NCBI RefSeq assembly: GCF_030406405.1
Contig: NZ_JAUEPL010000005.1
Coordinates: 181,765 to 245,764 of the forward strand
Reading direction: 5' to 3'
Origin: Streptomyces ficellus
GTDB taxonomy: Bacteria; Actinomycetota; Actinomycetes; Streptomycetales; Streptomycetaceae
Length of the DNA stretch: 64,000 bases
In this document: positions 45,070 to 53,534 of the stretch, piece by piece
How the letters are laid out: each line of letters begins with the position of its first letter
How positions within the stretch are numbered: position 1 is the stretch's first letter
Translations under genes and position numbers: made by a program
Notes under the pieces: model-generated
The model's database searches: none
Seen by the model: only the letters and a program-made list of their open reading frames with translations
Told to the model about the DNA's origin: nothing

Positions 45070-45324
45070 ATGTCCGTGATGTCCGGAGTCTCGACGCCGT
45101 CGGCCCCGGTCCTCTTCAAGGCCGCCTGCCCCGAGTGCCGCGCCCGCTTCGAGCTCTCGCCCGGCTCGCTCCGCCTCGCCATCGGGGCCAGCCACCGCAC
45201 CACCTTCTACTCCTTCACCTGTCCCGAATGCGGCTCGGCCGTACGCAAGCCCGCCGGTGAGCGCATCATCGAACTCCTCACCGGCGGCGGCGTGCGGACG
45301 CTGCGCCTCCACTCCACCGTCTGA
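45070..45324 (+). CDS. Small zinc-ribbon protein
   Basis: This 84-residue protein has two CxxC pairs, CPEC near residue 20 and CPEC near residue 49, about 27 residues apart, fitting a zinc ribbon. GAGGGAT stands before ATG 45070, with ATG 45079 and 45043 as alternative starts. The C-terminus RIIELLTGGGVRTLRLHSTV is conserved-looking. The function is unknown. Its place between pafC and tatA is stable in Streptomyces as far as I recall. Confidence 0.7.
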   Translation: MSVMSGVSTPSAPVLFKAACPECRARFELSPGSLRLAIGASHRTTFYSFTCPECGSAVRKPAGERIIELLTGGGVRTLRLHSTV

Positions 45325-45329
45325 ACGTC

Positions 45330-45335
45330 TAGGCT
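45330..45335 (+). promoter_or_regulatory. -10 box for a leaderless transcript
   Basis: TAGGCT ends 6 bases before ATG 45342, with no ribosome site. Confidence 0.45.
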
Positions 45336-45341
45336 CTGCGC

Positions 45342-45539
45342 ATGTTCTGGCCCATGCTCGCCATCGCCCTGGGATTCCTCGGCATCGCCGTACTCGGCCT
45401 CCTCGGCATCCGGGTGTTCATCGAGGCCCAGCGCCTCGGCCGTCAGGTGACCCACACCACACAGCGAATCAACCGCGCCGCCGAAGATCTGGAGCGCGCG
45501 GCCACCGATCTGGCCCGTACCGGCGAAAGTTTGCGATAA
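45342..45539 (+). CDS. Small membrane protein, 65 residues
   Basis: One N-terminal membrane helix (residues 3-27, MLAIALGFLGIAVLGLLGI) is followed by a charged, heptad-like helix with AEDLERAATDLARTGESL, so the protein is probably membrane anchored with a cytosolic coiled segment. No family is recognised. The TAGGCT box directly before the ATG supports it as a real gene. Confidence 0.65.
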   Translation: MFWPMLAIALGFLGIAVLGLLGIRVFIEAQRLGRQVTHTTQRINRAAEDLERAATDLARTGESLR

Positions 45540-45675
45540 CGCGGGCGTCTCCTCGGGTGCTGGTGCGAGAGGTACGCTGCTGGTCGCGGCACGGGTGTCG
45601 AGGCGCCGGCCGTGAACGCGGAGTACGCACGGGGATTGCCCGGCGTTTACCCGTGCGAGTTACGATCCTTGGAGC

Positions 45676-45703
45676 GTACGGCTGGACATCCGTCCGGCCG
45701 TAC
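45676..45703 (+). promoter_or_regulatory. Hairpin in the tatA leader
   Basis: GTACGGCTGGAC and GTCCGGCCGTAC form a 12-bp stem with one G-T pair and a 4-base loop, 46 bases before tatA. It may be a terminator for the upstream small gene or an mRNA-stability element. Confidence 0.5.
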
Positions 45704-45749
45704 AGGCAGATCCCACTCCCCAGCCGCCTCTGTGAGAAGGAAGTCGCAC

Positions 45750-46034
45750 ATGATCGGCAATCTGAAGCCCCTCGAGATCGTTCTGATCATCGTAGTGATC
45801 CTGCTGCTCTTCGGTGCCAAGAAGCTTCCAGAGATGGCTCGTTCGCTCGGCAAGTCCGCCCGCATCCTCAAGAGCGAGGCCAAGGCGATGAAGAAGGACG
45901 ACGCGGAGTCGGCTTCGGCGCCCACCACGGACGCGACCGCCCAGCAGCAGCCCGCCACTCGCACCATTCAGGCGGCGCCCGGCGACGTGAGCAGCGCCCG
46001 CCCGGTCACCGAGCCGAACACGACCAAGAGCTGA
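45750..46034 (+). CDS. tatA: Sec-independent translocase protein TatA
   Basis: This 94-residue protein has the TatA plan: short N-terminus, one membrane helix (about 8-25, [16 protein letters not shown]), the [21 protein letters not shown] amphipathic helix, and a polar Thr/Pro tail. It forms the pore-forming oligomer for folded, twin-arginine exported proteins, a heavily used route in Streptomyces. ATG 45750 follows GAAGGAAG. tatC is 43 bp downstream. Confidence 0.95.
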   Translation: MIGNLKPLEIVLIIVVILLLFGAKKLPEMARSLGKSARILKSEAKAMKKDDAESASAPTTDATAQQQPATRTIQAAPGDVSSARPVTEPNTTKS

Positions 46035-46077
46035 CGCAACCCATTTGAGGGCTGCCGCACGAGACAAGGGAAGTGGG

Positions 46078-47028
46078 TTGCTCAAGACTGCCCGCAAGCG
46101 GGAGAAGAACGACGAGGGGCGCATGCCCCTTGTCGATCATTTGCGTGAACTGCGAAACCGGTTGATGAAATCGGTTATCGCCATTGCGGTAGCGGTGATC
46201 GTCGCGGCCTTCTTCCAGAAGGACATCTTCGAGTTCCTGATGAAGCCGATCCTCACGTCGGTCGGCTGTCTGAACGGCGCCAGGGAGATGATCAACGGCC
46301 AGCCGTGCGCGGACATGACGACGAACGGCCTGCTGTCGCCGTTCACCATCGCGCTGAAAGTGGCGTTGACGACCGGTTTCCTGGTCGCCGCCCCGGTATG
46401 GCTCTACCAGCTGTGGGCGTTCGTGGCGCCGGGTCTCCACCGGAAGGAGAAGCGCTACGCGCTGAGCTTCGTGGTGGCCGGAGTGCCGCTGTTCATCGGT
46501 GGCGCCTACCTCGCCTACGCGATCCTGCCGCAGACGGCGGAGATCATGCTGGGCTTCGCGCCGGCCGAATCCAAGCCGCTGCTGCCGCTCGACGACTACC
46601 TCGACCTGATCACCCGCATGGTGATCGTCTTCGGTCTCGCCTTCGAGCTGCCGCTGCTGCTCATCCTGCTCAATGTCACGGGTGTTCTCACCGGTCGGCG
46701 CATGCTCCACTGGTGGCGCGGGATGATCATCGGACTCACGGCGTTCGCCGCCATCGCCACTCCCGGCGGTGAGCCGATTTCCATGCTGCTGCTGGCCGGG
46801 CCGCTGGCGGTGCTCTACTTCATCGCGGTCGGTTTCTCGCTGCTGAACGACCGGCGGCGCGAGCGCAAGAACCCCGACCGCGCCCTCTCCGACGACGAGG
46901 CGTCCGAACTGGACCTCAGGCCGGAGGCGATCGGCGCGATCGAGCCCGTCTCCACCGCCCCGGCTCTGCCCGAGCAGGCGGACGGCAATCGCTCACAGCG
47001 GCGGAACGGATACGACGACATCACCTGA
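46078..47028 (+). CDS. tatC: Sec-independent translocase protein TatC
   Basis: This 316-residue membrane protein has six helices and the TatC N-terminal signature MPLVDHLRELRNRL, and recognises twin-arginine signal peptides. TTG 46078 is chosen: AAGGGAAG lies just upstream and the product begins MLKTARKREK as in relatives; the TTG at 46045 has no ribosome site. The C-terminal ~70 residues are a charged cytosolic extension. A terminator follows. Confidence 0.94.
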   Translation: MLKTARKREKNDEGRMPLVDHLRELRNRLMKSVIAIAVAVIVAAFFQKDIFEFLMKPILTSVGCLNGAREMINGQPCADMTTNGLLSPFTIALKVALTTGFLVAAPVWLYQLWAFVAPGLHRKEKRYALSFVVAGVPLFIGGAYLAYAILPQTAEIMLGFAPAESKPLLPLDDYLDLITRMVIVFGLAFELPLLLILLNVTGVLTGRRMLHWWRGMIIGLTAFAAIATPGGEPISMLLLAGPLAVLYFIAVGFSLLNDRRRERKNPDRALSDDEASELDLRPEAIGAIEPVSTAPALPEQADGNRSQRRNGYDDIT

Positions 47029-47044
47029 GCGCATCACATCGCGG

Positions 47045-47076
47045 AGAGGCCCCCCGGATACCTGGGGGGCCTCTTT
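47045..47076 (+). terminator. Terminator after tatC
   Basis: AGAGGCCCCCC (47045-47055) pairs with GGGGGGCCTCT (47064-47074) over an 8-base loop, then TT. Confidence 0.88.
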
Positions 47077-47173
47077 CCGATGTCGCCGCCCGTAGCCGTC
47101 CCGTCGCGCGGCGGGGTGGTGCGCGGGGCGCATGTGCGCGGGATAAAGATCGGCTGAGTGTCAGTGCCGCCGG

Positions 47174-47181
47174 GTAGGCTC
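47174..47181 (+). promoter_or_regulatory. -10-like box before the helicase gene
   Basis: GTAGGCT lies about 10 bases before ATG 47191, allowing a very short or absent leader. Confidence 0.35.
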
Positions 47182-47190
47182 GATAGCAAG

Positions 47191-50010
47191 ATGACAGAAG
47201 AACTCACACCCGCGGAAGCGTACGCGGCGGCCCGGCTCCGCGCCGCCGAGCAGGCGACCGCGCTCGCTCCTTTCCGCGATCTGTACGACTTCGAGCTGGA
47301 CCCGTTCCAGGTCGAGGCCTGCCGAGCCCTTGAGGCCGGCAAGGGAGTGCTGGTCGCGGCACCCACCGGCTCGGGCAAGACCATCGTCGGTGAGTTCGCC
47401 GTGCACCTCGCCCTGGAGCAGGGGCGCAAGTGCTTCTACACGACGCCCATCAAGGCGCTGTCGAACCAGAAGTACGCCGACCTCGTCAGGCGCTACGGGC
47501 CCGGCAAGGTCGGCCTGCTCACCGGCGACAACAGCGTCAATGGCGAGGCGCCGGTGATCGTCATGACCACCGAGGTCCTCCGCAACATGCTGTACGCGGG
47601 CTCCCAGTCCCTCCGGGGTCTGGGCTATGTGGTGATGGACGAGGTGCACTACCTCTCCGACCGGTTCCGCGGAGCCGTGTGGGAGGAAGTGATCATCCAC
47701 CTTCCGGAGTCGGTGACGCTGGTGTCGCTCTCCGCGACCGTGTCCAACGCCGAGGAGTTCGGCGACTGGCTCGACACCGTCCGTGGTGACACCGAGGTGA
47801 TCGTCTCCGAGAGCCGCCCCGTGCCGCTGTGGCAGCACGTCCTGGCGGGCCGCCGGATCTACGACCTCTTCGAGGAGGAGACCGACCACGGCGGCCGCGG
47901 GGCCGGCCGGCGTGAGGTCAATCCCGACCTCGTCCGCCTCGCGCGCATGGAGAACTCCCGCCCGTTCAACGGGCGTGACCGCCGGCGCGGACGTGAGGCC
48001 GACCGTGAGCGCGAGCGGCGGCAGCGGTCGCGGATCTGGACGCCGGGACGGCCCGAGGTCATCGAGCGCCTGGACGCCGAGGGGCTGCTGCCCGCCATCA
48101 CGTTCATCTTCAGCCGGGCGGGCTGCGAGGCCGCCGTACAGCAGTGCCTGTACGCGGGTCTGCGCCTCAACGACGAGGAAGGGCGCCGGCGCGTCCGGGA
48201 GATCGTCGAGGAGCGCACCGCCTCGATCCCCACCGAGGACCTGCACGTCCTGGGCTATTACGAATGGCTCGAAGGCCTGGAGCGGGGCATCGCCGCCCAC
48301 CACGCGGGCATGCTGCCGACGTTCAAGGAGGTCGTCGAGGAGCTGTTCGTACGTGGCCTGGTCAAGGCCGTGTTCGCCACCGAGACACTGGCGCTGGGCA
48401 TCAACATGCCCGCTCGTACGGTGGTGCTGGAGAAGCTCGTCAAGTGGAACGGCGAGCAGCACGCCGACATCACCCCGGGCGAGTACACCCAGCTCACCGG
48501 GCGCGCAGGGCGGCGCGGCATCGACGTCGAGGGCCACGCGGTGGTGCTCTGGCAGCGCGGCATGGACCCGGGCTACCTCGCGGGGCTGGCCGGCACGCGT
48601 ACGTATCCGTTGCGCTCCAGCTTCAAACCCTCGTACAACATGGCCGTCAACCTCGTCGACCAGTTCGGCCGGCACCGCTCGCGCGAACTGCTGGAGACGT
48701 CCTTCGCGCAGTTCCAGGCGGACAGGTCCGTGGTCGGCATATCGCGCCAGGTCCAGCGGAACGAGGAGGGGCTCCAGGGCTACCGGGAGGGTATGACCTG
48801 CCATCTCGGTGACTTCGAGGAGTACGCGCGGCTGCGCCGGGAACTGAAGGACCGCGAGACGGAACTGGCCAAGCAGGGTGCGGCGCAGCGCCGGGTGGCG
48901 GCCGCCACTTCCCTGGAGCGGCTCAAGCCCGGTGACGTCATCCATGTGCCGACCGGCAAGTTCGCCGGGCTGGCGCTGGTCCTGGACCCGGGGCTGCCGG
49001 CCGGACGGTCCAACGGGCACCGGGGCTTCGAGCACCAGGACGGGCCGCGTCCGCTCGTGCTCACCGCCGAACGGCAGGTCAAGCGGCTCGCCTCGATCGA
49101 CTTCCCCGTTCCGGTGGAGCCGTTGGAACGGATGCGGATCCCCAAGTCGTTCAACCCGCGCTCGCCGCAGTCACGGCGCGACCTGGCGTCGGCGTTGCGC
49201 ACCAAGGCCGGGCACATGGCGCCGGAGCGGCACCGCAAGCAGCGCTCCGCGGCCGCCGACGACCGCGAGATCGCCCGGCTGCGCGCGGCGCTGCGCGCCC
49301 ACCCCTGCCACGGGTGCGACGAGCGCGAGGACCACGCGCGGTGGGCCGAGCGGTACCACCGGCTCCAGCGCGACACACGGCAGCTGGAGCGGCGCATCGA
49401 GGGGCGTACGAACACGATCGCCCGCACCTTCGACCGGATCGTGGCGCTCCTGACGGAGATGGACTACCTGCGCGGCAACGAGGTCACCGAGCACGGCAAG
49501 CGGCTCGCCCGCCTGTACGGCGAACTGGACCTGCTGGCCAGTGAGTGCCTGCGTGACGGTGTGTGGGAGGGGCTCGACCCGGCCGAACTGGCCGCGTGCG
49601 TCTCGGCGCTGGTGTACGAGGCCAGGCAGGCGGACGACGCCGTCGCGCCGAAGCTGCCCTCGGGCAAGGCCAAGGCCGCGCTCGGCGAGATGGTGCGCAT
49701 CTGGGGCCGGCTGGACGCCCTGGAGGAGGAGTTCAGGATCAACCAGGCGGAAGGCGTCGGCCAGCGCGAGCCGGACCTCGGCTTCGCCTGGGCCGCCTAC
49801 CAGTGGGCGTCCGGCAAGGGGCTCGACGAGGTGCTGCGCGAGGCGGAGATGCCGGCCGGTGACTTCGTACGGTGGTGCAAGCAGGTCATCGACGTACTGG
49901 GCCAGATCGCCGCCGCCGCGCCCAGCGAAGGCAGCACGGTCACCAAGAACGCCCGCAAGGCGGTCGACGCACTGCTGCGGGGCGTCGTCGCCTACAGCTC
50001 GGTGGGCTGA
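47191..50010 (+). CDS. helY: Ski2/Mtr4-like DExH helicase (HelY family)
   Basis: This 939-residue superfamily 2 helicase has Walker A APTGSGKT near residue 58, DEVH near 154, SATVSNAEEFGD, the second RecA domain with HHAGMLP, FATETLALGINMPAR and QLTGRAGRRGID, and the C-terminal Ski2-type helical domain (DSHCT-like, WGRLDALEEEFRINQ, FAWAAYQWASG, GDFVRWCKQVIDVLGQIA). The family remodels RNA; actinobacterial HelY function is poorly known. An Arg-rich insertion is at about 235-280. It stands alone between two terminators. Confidence 0.92.
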   Translation: MTEELTPAEAYAAARLRAAEQATALAPFRDLYDFELDPFQVEACRALEAGKGVLVAAPTGSGKTIVGEFAVHLALEQGRKCFYTTPIKALSNQKYADLVRRYGPGKVGLLTGDNSVNGEAPVIVMTTEVLRNMLYAGSQSLRGLGYVVMDEVHYLSDRFRGAVWEEVIIHLPESVTLVSLSATVSNAEEFGDWLDTVRGDTEVIVSESRPVPLWQHVLAGRRIYDLFEEETDHGGRGAGRREVNPDLVRLARMENSRPFNGRDRRRGREADRERERRQRSRIWTPGRPEVIERLDAEGLLPAITFIFSRAGCEAAVQQCLYAGLRLNDEEGRRRVREIVEERTASIPTEDLHVLGYYEWLEGLERGIAAHHAGMLPTFKEVVEELFVRGLVKAVFATETLALGINMPARTVVLEKLVKWNGEQHADITPGEYTQLTGRAGRRGIDVEGHAVVLWQRGMDPGYLAGLAGTRTYPLRSSFKPSYNMAVNLVDQFGRHRSRELLETSFAQFQADRSVVGISRQVQRNEEGLQGYREGMTCHLGDFEEYARLRRELKDRETELAKQGAAQRRVAAATSLERLKPGDVIHVPTGKFAGLALVLDPGLPAGRSNGHRGFEHQDGPRPLVLTAERQVKRLASIDFPVPVEPLERMRIPKSFNPRSPQSRRDLASALRTKAGHMAPERHRKQRSAAADDREIARLRAALRAHPCHGCDEREDHARWAERYHRLQRDTRQLERRIEGRTNTIARTFDRIVALLTEMDYLRGNEVTEHGKRLARLYGELDLLASECLRDGVWEGLDPAELAACVSALVYEARQADDAVAPKLPSGKAKAALGEMVRIWGRLDALEEEFRINQAEGVGQREPDLGFAWAAYQWASGKGLDEVLREAEMPAGDFVRWCKQVIDVLGQIAAAAPSEGSTVTKNARKAVDALLRGVVAYSSVG

Positions 50011-50030
50011 CCCACCGCCGCCCGCGCACC

Positions 50031-50062
50031 AGGGCCCGGCCGGGACTTCCCGGCCGGGCCCT
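50031..50062. terminator. Terminator after the helicase gene
   Basis: A 15-bp perfect stem (50031-50045 with 50048-50062) has a 2-base centre, extremely G+C rich, 20 bases past the stop. Confidence 0.85.
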
Positions 50063-50074
50063 TGGCGTACTGGC

Positions 50075-50200
50075 ACTGGCGCCCGGAGTGGAGTGCCGTG
50101 CGGGAGTGCCGCGTGCGTGGCGTCGGCGTGCGTGGGTCGGGCGTGCGTCGGTCGTGGTGTGGTGCTGGGTGGCGTGCGAGGTGCTGGATGGCGGGCGGGG
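50075..50200. repeat. G/T-biased degenerate repeats
   Basis: GCGTGCGT, GGTCGTGG and GGTGCTGG type words recur on the plus strand, downstream of the siderophore-interacting protein stop on the minus strand. No gene is supported. Confidence 0.5.
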
Positions 50201-50202
50201 CG

Positions 50203-51051
50203 TCAGGCGACGGCCGCGGGTTCTTGTTCGCGTTCGACCTGCTCGTTCCATTCGCGCTTCACCGCGCGCCAGGCCTCGTCGGACTGGCCCAGGCGCCAGT
50301 AGCCCGAGATGGAGAGGCGGTCGCGGGGGATCCGGCGGTCCTGGCGGAGGTGGCGGCGCAGTTCCTTGACGAAGCCCGCCTCGCCGTGGACGAACGCGTG
50401 GACGTCGCCGGGCGGGAAGTCCAGGGCGCGTACGGCCGCCAGGAGTGCCTCACCGACCGGCCGGTCGCCGCGGTGCAGCCAGTGGAGCGCGACGCCGGGC
50501 GGGGCCGCGATCTTGTGCTCCTCGTCCGGGGACTCCACCTCGATGAAGGCGTGCCCCACCGCGCCCTCCGGCATCCGCTCCAGCGACGCGGCGACCGCCG
50601 GCAGCGCGCTCTCGTCGCCGACCAGCAGGTGCCAGTCCGCGGCCGGGTCCGGTGCGTACCCGCCGCCCGGCCCCAGGAAGCGCACGGTCTCGCCCGCCCG
50701 TGCCCCCGCCGCCCATGGCCCCGCGAGTCCCTCGTCACCGTGGACGACGAAGTCGACGGTCAGCTCGTGGTGGTCCGGGTCCCACGCCCGCACCGTGTAC
50801 GTACGGGTCGTGGGCCACTGCTCGCGTGGGAACTCCTCGCGGATCCGCGCCATGTCGAACGGCTCGGGGTAGGTCACACCCTGCGCCGGGAAGATCAGCT
50901 TGATGTAGTGGTCGGTGAACTCGTCCGCCGAGAACCCGGACAGCCCTTCACCGCCCAGGACGACGCGCACCATATGCGGCGTGATGCGCTCGGTGCGGAC
51001 GACACGGGCCTCATGGGCCTTCGGTGCCTTACGGACAGGTTGTTCCGCCAC
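50203..51051 (-). CDS. Siderophore-interacting protein (FAD ferric reductase)
   Basis: This 282-residue flavoprotein of the SIP family is an NAD(P)H:ferric-siderophore reductase releasing iron in the cytoplasm. RTYTVRAWDPDHHELTVDFVVHGDEG gives the FAD-binding RxYT(V/L) motif; LLVGDESALPAVAASLERMP is the nucleotide-binding start; VHGEAGFVKELRRHL and SGYWRLGQSDEAW end the family domain. GTG 51051 starts it. An iron box 21 bp upstream predicts repression by DmdR/IdeR with iron. Confidence 0.93.
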   Translation of the reverse strand: MAEQPVRKAPKAHEARVVRTERITPHMVRVVLGGEGLSGFSADEFTDHYIKLIFPAQGVTYPEPFDMARIREEFPREQWPTTRTYTVRAWDPDHHELTVDFVVHGDEGLAGPWAAGARAGETVRFLGPGGGYAPDPAADWHLLVGDESALPAVAASLERMPEGAVGHAFIEVESPDEEHKIAAPPGVALHWLHRGDRPVGEALLAAVRALDFPPGDVHAFVHGEAGFVKELRRHLRQDRRIPRDRLSISGYWRLGQSDEAWRAVKREWNEQVEREQEPAAVA

Positions 51052-51071
51052 GGTGTCTCCCCCAGAGGATG

Positions 51072-51090
51072 CGTGCTTAGGCTTACCTAA
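51072..51090. promoter_or_regulatory. DmdR/IdeR iron box
   Basis: The last 14 bases TTAGGCTTACCTAA fully match the right side of the 19-bp actinobacterial iron-box consensus (TTAGGTTAGSCTWACCTAA), with palindrome GCTTAGGCTTACCTAAGC across 51075-51092. Confidence 0.8.
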
Positions 51091-51099
51091 GCTAGCACC

Positions 51100-52020
51100 T
51101 CACCCCCGGAGAGCGGACAGAAGTCGGTCAAGAGATCCGCCCAGCCCCCATCGCGCCGCCAGCTCCTCCAGCGTCTGCGGATGGCGCGGCCCCACCGGCA
51201 GCGCCGGGTCGAAGTCCGGCAGCGGTACGTCCCCGGCGACCCGCACCACCTTCGGCGCGACCGCCAGGTAGTCCCGCGCCTCATCCAGCCGCTTGCGCTG
51301 CGCGGGCGTCAGCCGCGACGACGGGTCGTCCACCGCCGCCATGATCCCCGCCAGGTCGCCGTACGTGGCGAGAAGCTTGGCGGCCGTCTTCTCGCCGATG
51401 CCGGGCACACCCGGCAGCCCGTCGCTCGGATCCCCGCGCAGCAGGGCCAGGTCCGCGTACCCCGGCCCGTCCACCCCGTACTTCGCGCGCAGCCACGCCT
51501 CGTCCGTCACCTGGAGCGTGCCGACGCCTTTGAGCGGATACAGCACCCGCACGCCCCGGGCGTCGTCCACCAACTGGTACAGGTCACGGTCGCCGGTCAC
51601 GATGTCCACCGGCCCCGCCGCGCGCCCCGCCAGCGTGCCGATCACGTCGTCCGCCTCGTACCCGGCGACGCCCACCCGGGCGATGCCCAGCGCGTCCAGC
51701 ACCGCCTCGATCACCGGCACCTGGGGCGACAGCGCGTCGGGGACCTCCTCCTCGTCCGGCCCCGCCTCCGTCTCCTCGGCCACCCGGTGCGCCTTGTACG
51801 ACGGGATCAGCTCGACCCGCCACGCAGGCCGCCAGTCCGCGTCCATGCAGGCCACCAGATCGTCCGGCCGCCGGTCCTGGACCAGCCGGGCGATGAAGTC
51901 CAGCAGCCCGCGCACGGCGTTGACGGGCGTGCCGTCCGGGGCCTTCACGGAGTCGGGCACCCCGAAATAGGCGCGGAAGTACAGGGAAGCGGTGTCGAGG
52001 AGCATCAGGCGTCGCGTCAC
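51100..52020 (-). CDS. 5'-3' exonuclease (PolA N-terminal-like)
   Basis: This 306-residue nuclease has the FEN/PolA exonuclease fold: LMLLDTASLYFRAYFGVP, VACMDADWRPAWRVELIPSYKAHR, EADDVIGTLAG, IVTGDRDLYQLV and LLRGDPSDGLPGVPGIGEKTA, with the conserved metal-binding Asp residues and the helix-hairpin-helix GIGEKTAAKLL. GTG 52020 is preferred; ATG 52005 is possible. It lacks polymerase domains. Its role is probably flap or primer removal in repair and replication. Confidence 0.92.
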   Translation of the reverse strand: MTRRLMLLDTASLYFRAYFGVPDSVKAPDGTPVNAVRGLLDFIARLVQDRRPDDLVACMDADWRPAWRVELIPSYKAHRVAEETEAGPDEEEVPDALSPQVPVIEAVLDALGIARVGVAGYEADDVIGTLAGRAAGPVDIVTGDRDLYQLVDDARGVRVLYPLKGVGTLQVTDEAWLRAKYGVDGPGYADLALLRGDPSDGLPGVPGIGEKTAAKLLATYGDLAGIMAAVDDPSSRLTPAQRKRLDEARDYLAVAPKVVRVAGDVPLPDFDPALPVGPRHPQTLEELAARWGLGGSLDRLLSALRG

Positions 52021-52047
52021 AACCCCGATGATGCCGCACCCCACTGA

Positions 52048-52135
52048 CAGAGGGGCCGCACGAAGGGCGCGCACGAGGGCGGCCGCACGAAGCCCGTGCT
52101 GAGAGCCGTACGAAGAGCCACACGAACGGGCGCCA
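52048..52135. repeat. GCCGCACGAAG-type degenerate direct repeats
   Basis: Variants of GCCGCACGAAG occur near 52051, 52081, 52107 and 52119 in the 229-bp region between the exonuclease start and the XRE gene. Nothing coding is seen here. Confidence 0.6.
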
Positions 52136-52249
52136 CATCCGCGCCCGTGGGCCCAGCGAGGCCCGCCCTATCGCGCCTTTCCCACCCGTTGCGCTACTCG
52201 GTGGTACCCCCGCTGCGTAAGGTGGTCGCAGAGGGAGGGAGCCGTAGAG

Positions 52250-52789
52250 ATGGACGACAAGGAAACGCCTCGGGTAGGCGCGGCCGTCCGCAAGAGGCGC
52301 AGAGCGCTGGCGCTCACCCTCGCCGCGGTCGCCGAGCGCAGCGGCCTGTCCGTGCCCTTCCTGAGCCAGATCGAGAACGAGCGCGCCCGCCCCAGCATGC
52401 GCTCGCTCGAACGGGTCGCCGACGCGCTGCGGACCACGGCGGTCGAACTGCTCGACGCCGCCGATTCGGCGCGCACCGTCGACGTCGTACGCGCCACGGA
52501 CGACGACGCGGGACCGACCGGGGCGCGGGCCCTGGTGCGGGGCGCGCAGCAGATGCACGCCGAGGAGTTCACCGGCGAGCACGACGCCGGACGGGAACTC
52601 GTGCTGCGCAACGACGCCATGCTGTACGTCGCCGACGGCGCCGCCCAGGTGGAGGCCGAAGGCCGGGTGTACCGGCTGGAGCGCGGCGACACGCTGTACC
52701 TCTCCGGCGGCGTCCGCCACCGCTGGCGGGCCGGCGGGCCCGGCACCCGGGTCCTCGTCGTCTCCGTCGCCGAGCACATCGAGACGTGA
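52250..52789 (+). CDS. XRE-family regulator with cupin domain
   Basis: This 179-residue protein has a helix-turn-helix at about 8-62 (LTLAAVAERSGLSVPFLSQIENERARPSMRSLERVADAL in outline) and a C-terminal cupin at about 95-178 (YVADGAAQVEAEGRVYRLERGDTLYLSGGVRHRW). This design is common in regulators that sense a small metabolite or metal. The metal-receptor-like gene follows after 19 bp, probably on the same transcript. Target genes are unknown. Confidence 0.88.
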   Translation: MDDKETPRVGAAVRKRRRALALTLAAVAERSGLSVPFLSQIENERARPSMRSLERVADALRTTAVELLDAADSARTVDVVRATDDDAGPTGARALVRGAQQMHAEEFTGEHDAGRELVLRNDAMLYVADGAAQVEAEGRVYRLERGDTLYLSGGVRHRWRAGGPGTRVLVVSVAEHIET

Positions 52790-52808
52790 CGACGCGGTGG
52801 TGTCCGTG

Positions 52809-53534
52809 ATGCGCGTCGTCTCGCTCGTGCCTTCCCTCACCGAGGCGGTCGCCGTCAGCGCCCCCGGCCTGCTCGTCGGCGCCACGAACTGGTGCACCCA
52901 CCCCGCCGGCCTGGACGTCGCCCGGATCGGCGGCACCAAGAACCCGGACGTCGCCGCCGTCGCCGCCCTCCGGCCCGACCTCGTCATCGCCAACGAGGAG
53001 GAGAACCGCGCCCCCGACCTCGCCGCGCTGCGCGCCGCCGGACTGGACGTCCTGGTCACCGAGGTCCGCGACCTGGAGCAGGCGTTCGCCGAGCTGGACC
53101 GGGTGCTGCGCGCGTGCGGGGTGCGGACGCGGCCGCGGTGGCTGGACGACGCGGAGGCGGCCTGGGCGGCGCTCATCCCGGACCCGTACCGCGAGGCCGT
53201 CGTGCCCATCTGGCGCCGCCCCTGGATGGTGCTGGGCCGCGACACCTTCGCCGGGGACCTGCTCGCCCGGCTGGGCGTGGGCAATGTGTACGCCGCCCAT
53301 GCCGAGCGCTACCCGCGCATCCCGCTCGACCAGCTGCGCGCGTCCGGGGCTGACCTCGTCGTCCTGCCGGACGAGCCGTACCGCTTCACGGCGGACGACG
53401 GGCCCGAGGCGTTCGACGGGCTGCCCGCCGCGCTCGTCGACGGGCGGCACCTCACGTGGTACGGGCCGTCACTGGCCGAGGCGCCCTCGGCGCTGCGAGC
53501 AGCGCTCCGCCGGCCAGTCCACGGGCGGTCCTGA
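52809..53534 (+). CDS. Helical-backbone metal receptor-like protein (BtuF fold), cytoplasmic
   Basis: This 241-residue protein resembles the BtuF/FepB binding-protein fold: MRVVSLVPSLTEAV, then VGATNWCTHPAG, LRPDLVIANEEENR, VFAELDRVL-like helix, RPWMVLGRDTFAGDLLARLGVGNVYA, and DLVVLPDEPYRF. There is no signal peptide, unlike true vitamin B12 or siderophore receptors, so it should be cytosolic. ATG 52809 is preferred over GTG 52797. Its 3' end overlaps the convergent transporter gene by 83 bases. The ligand is unknown. Confidence 0.82.
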   Translation: MRVVSLVPSLTEAVAVSAPGLLVGATNWCTHPAGLDVARIGGTKNPDVAAVAALRPDLVIANEEENRAPDLAALRAAGLDVLVTEVRDLEQAFAELDRVLRACGVRTRPRWLDDAEAAWAALIPDPYREAVVPIWRRPWMVLGRDTFAGDLLARLGVGNVYAAHAERYPRIPLDQLRASGADLVVLPDEPYRFTADDGPEAFDGLPAALVDGRHLTWYGPSLAEAPSALRAALRRPVHGRS

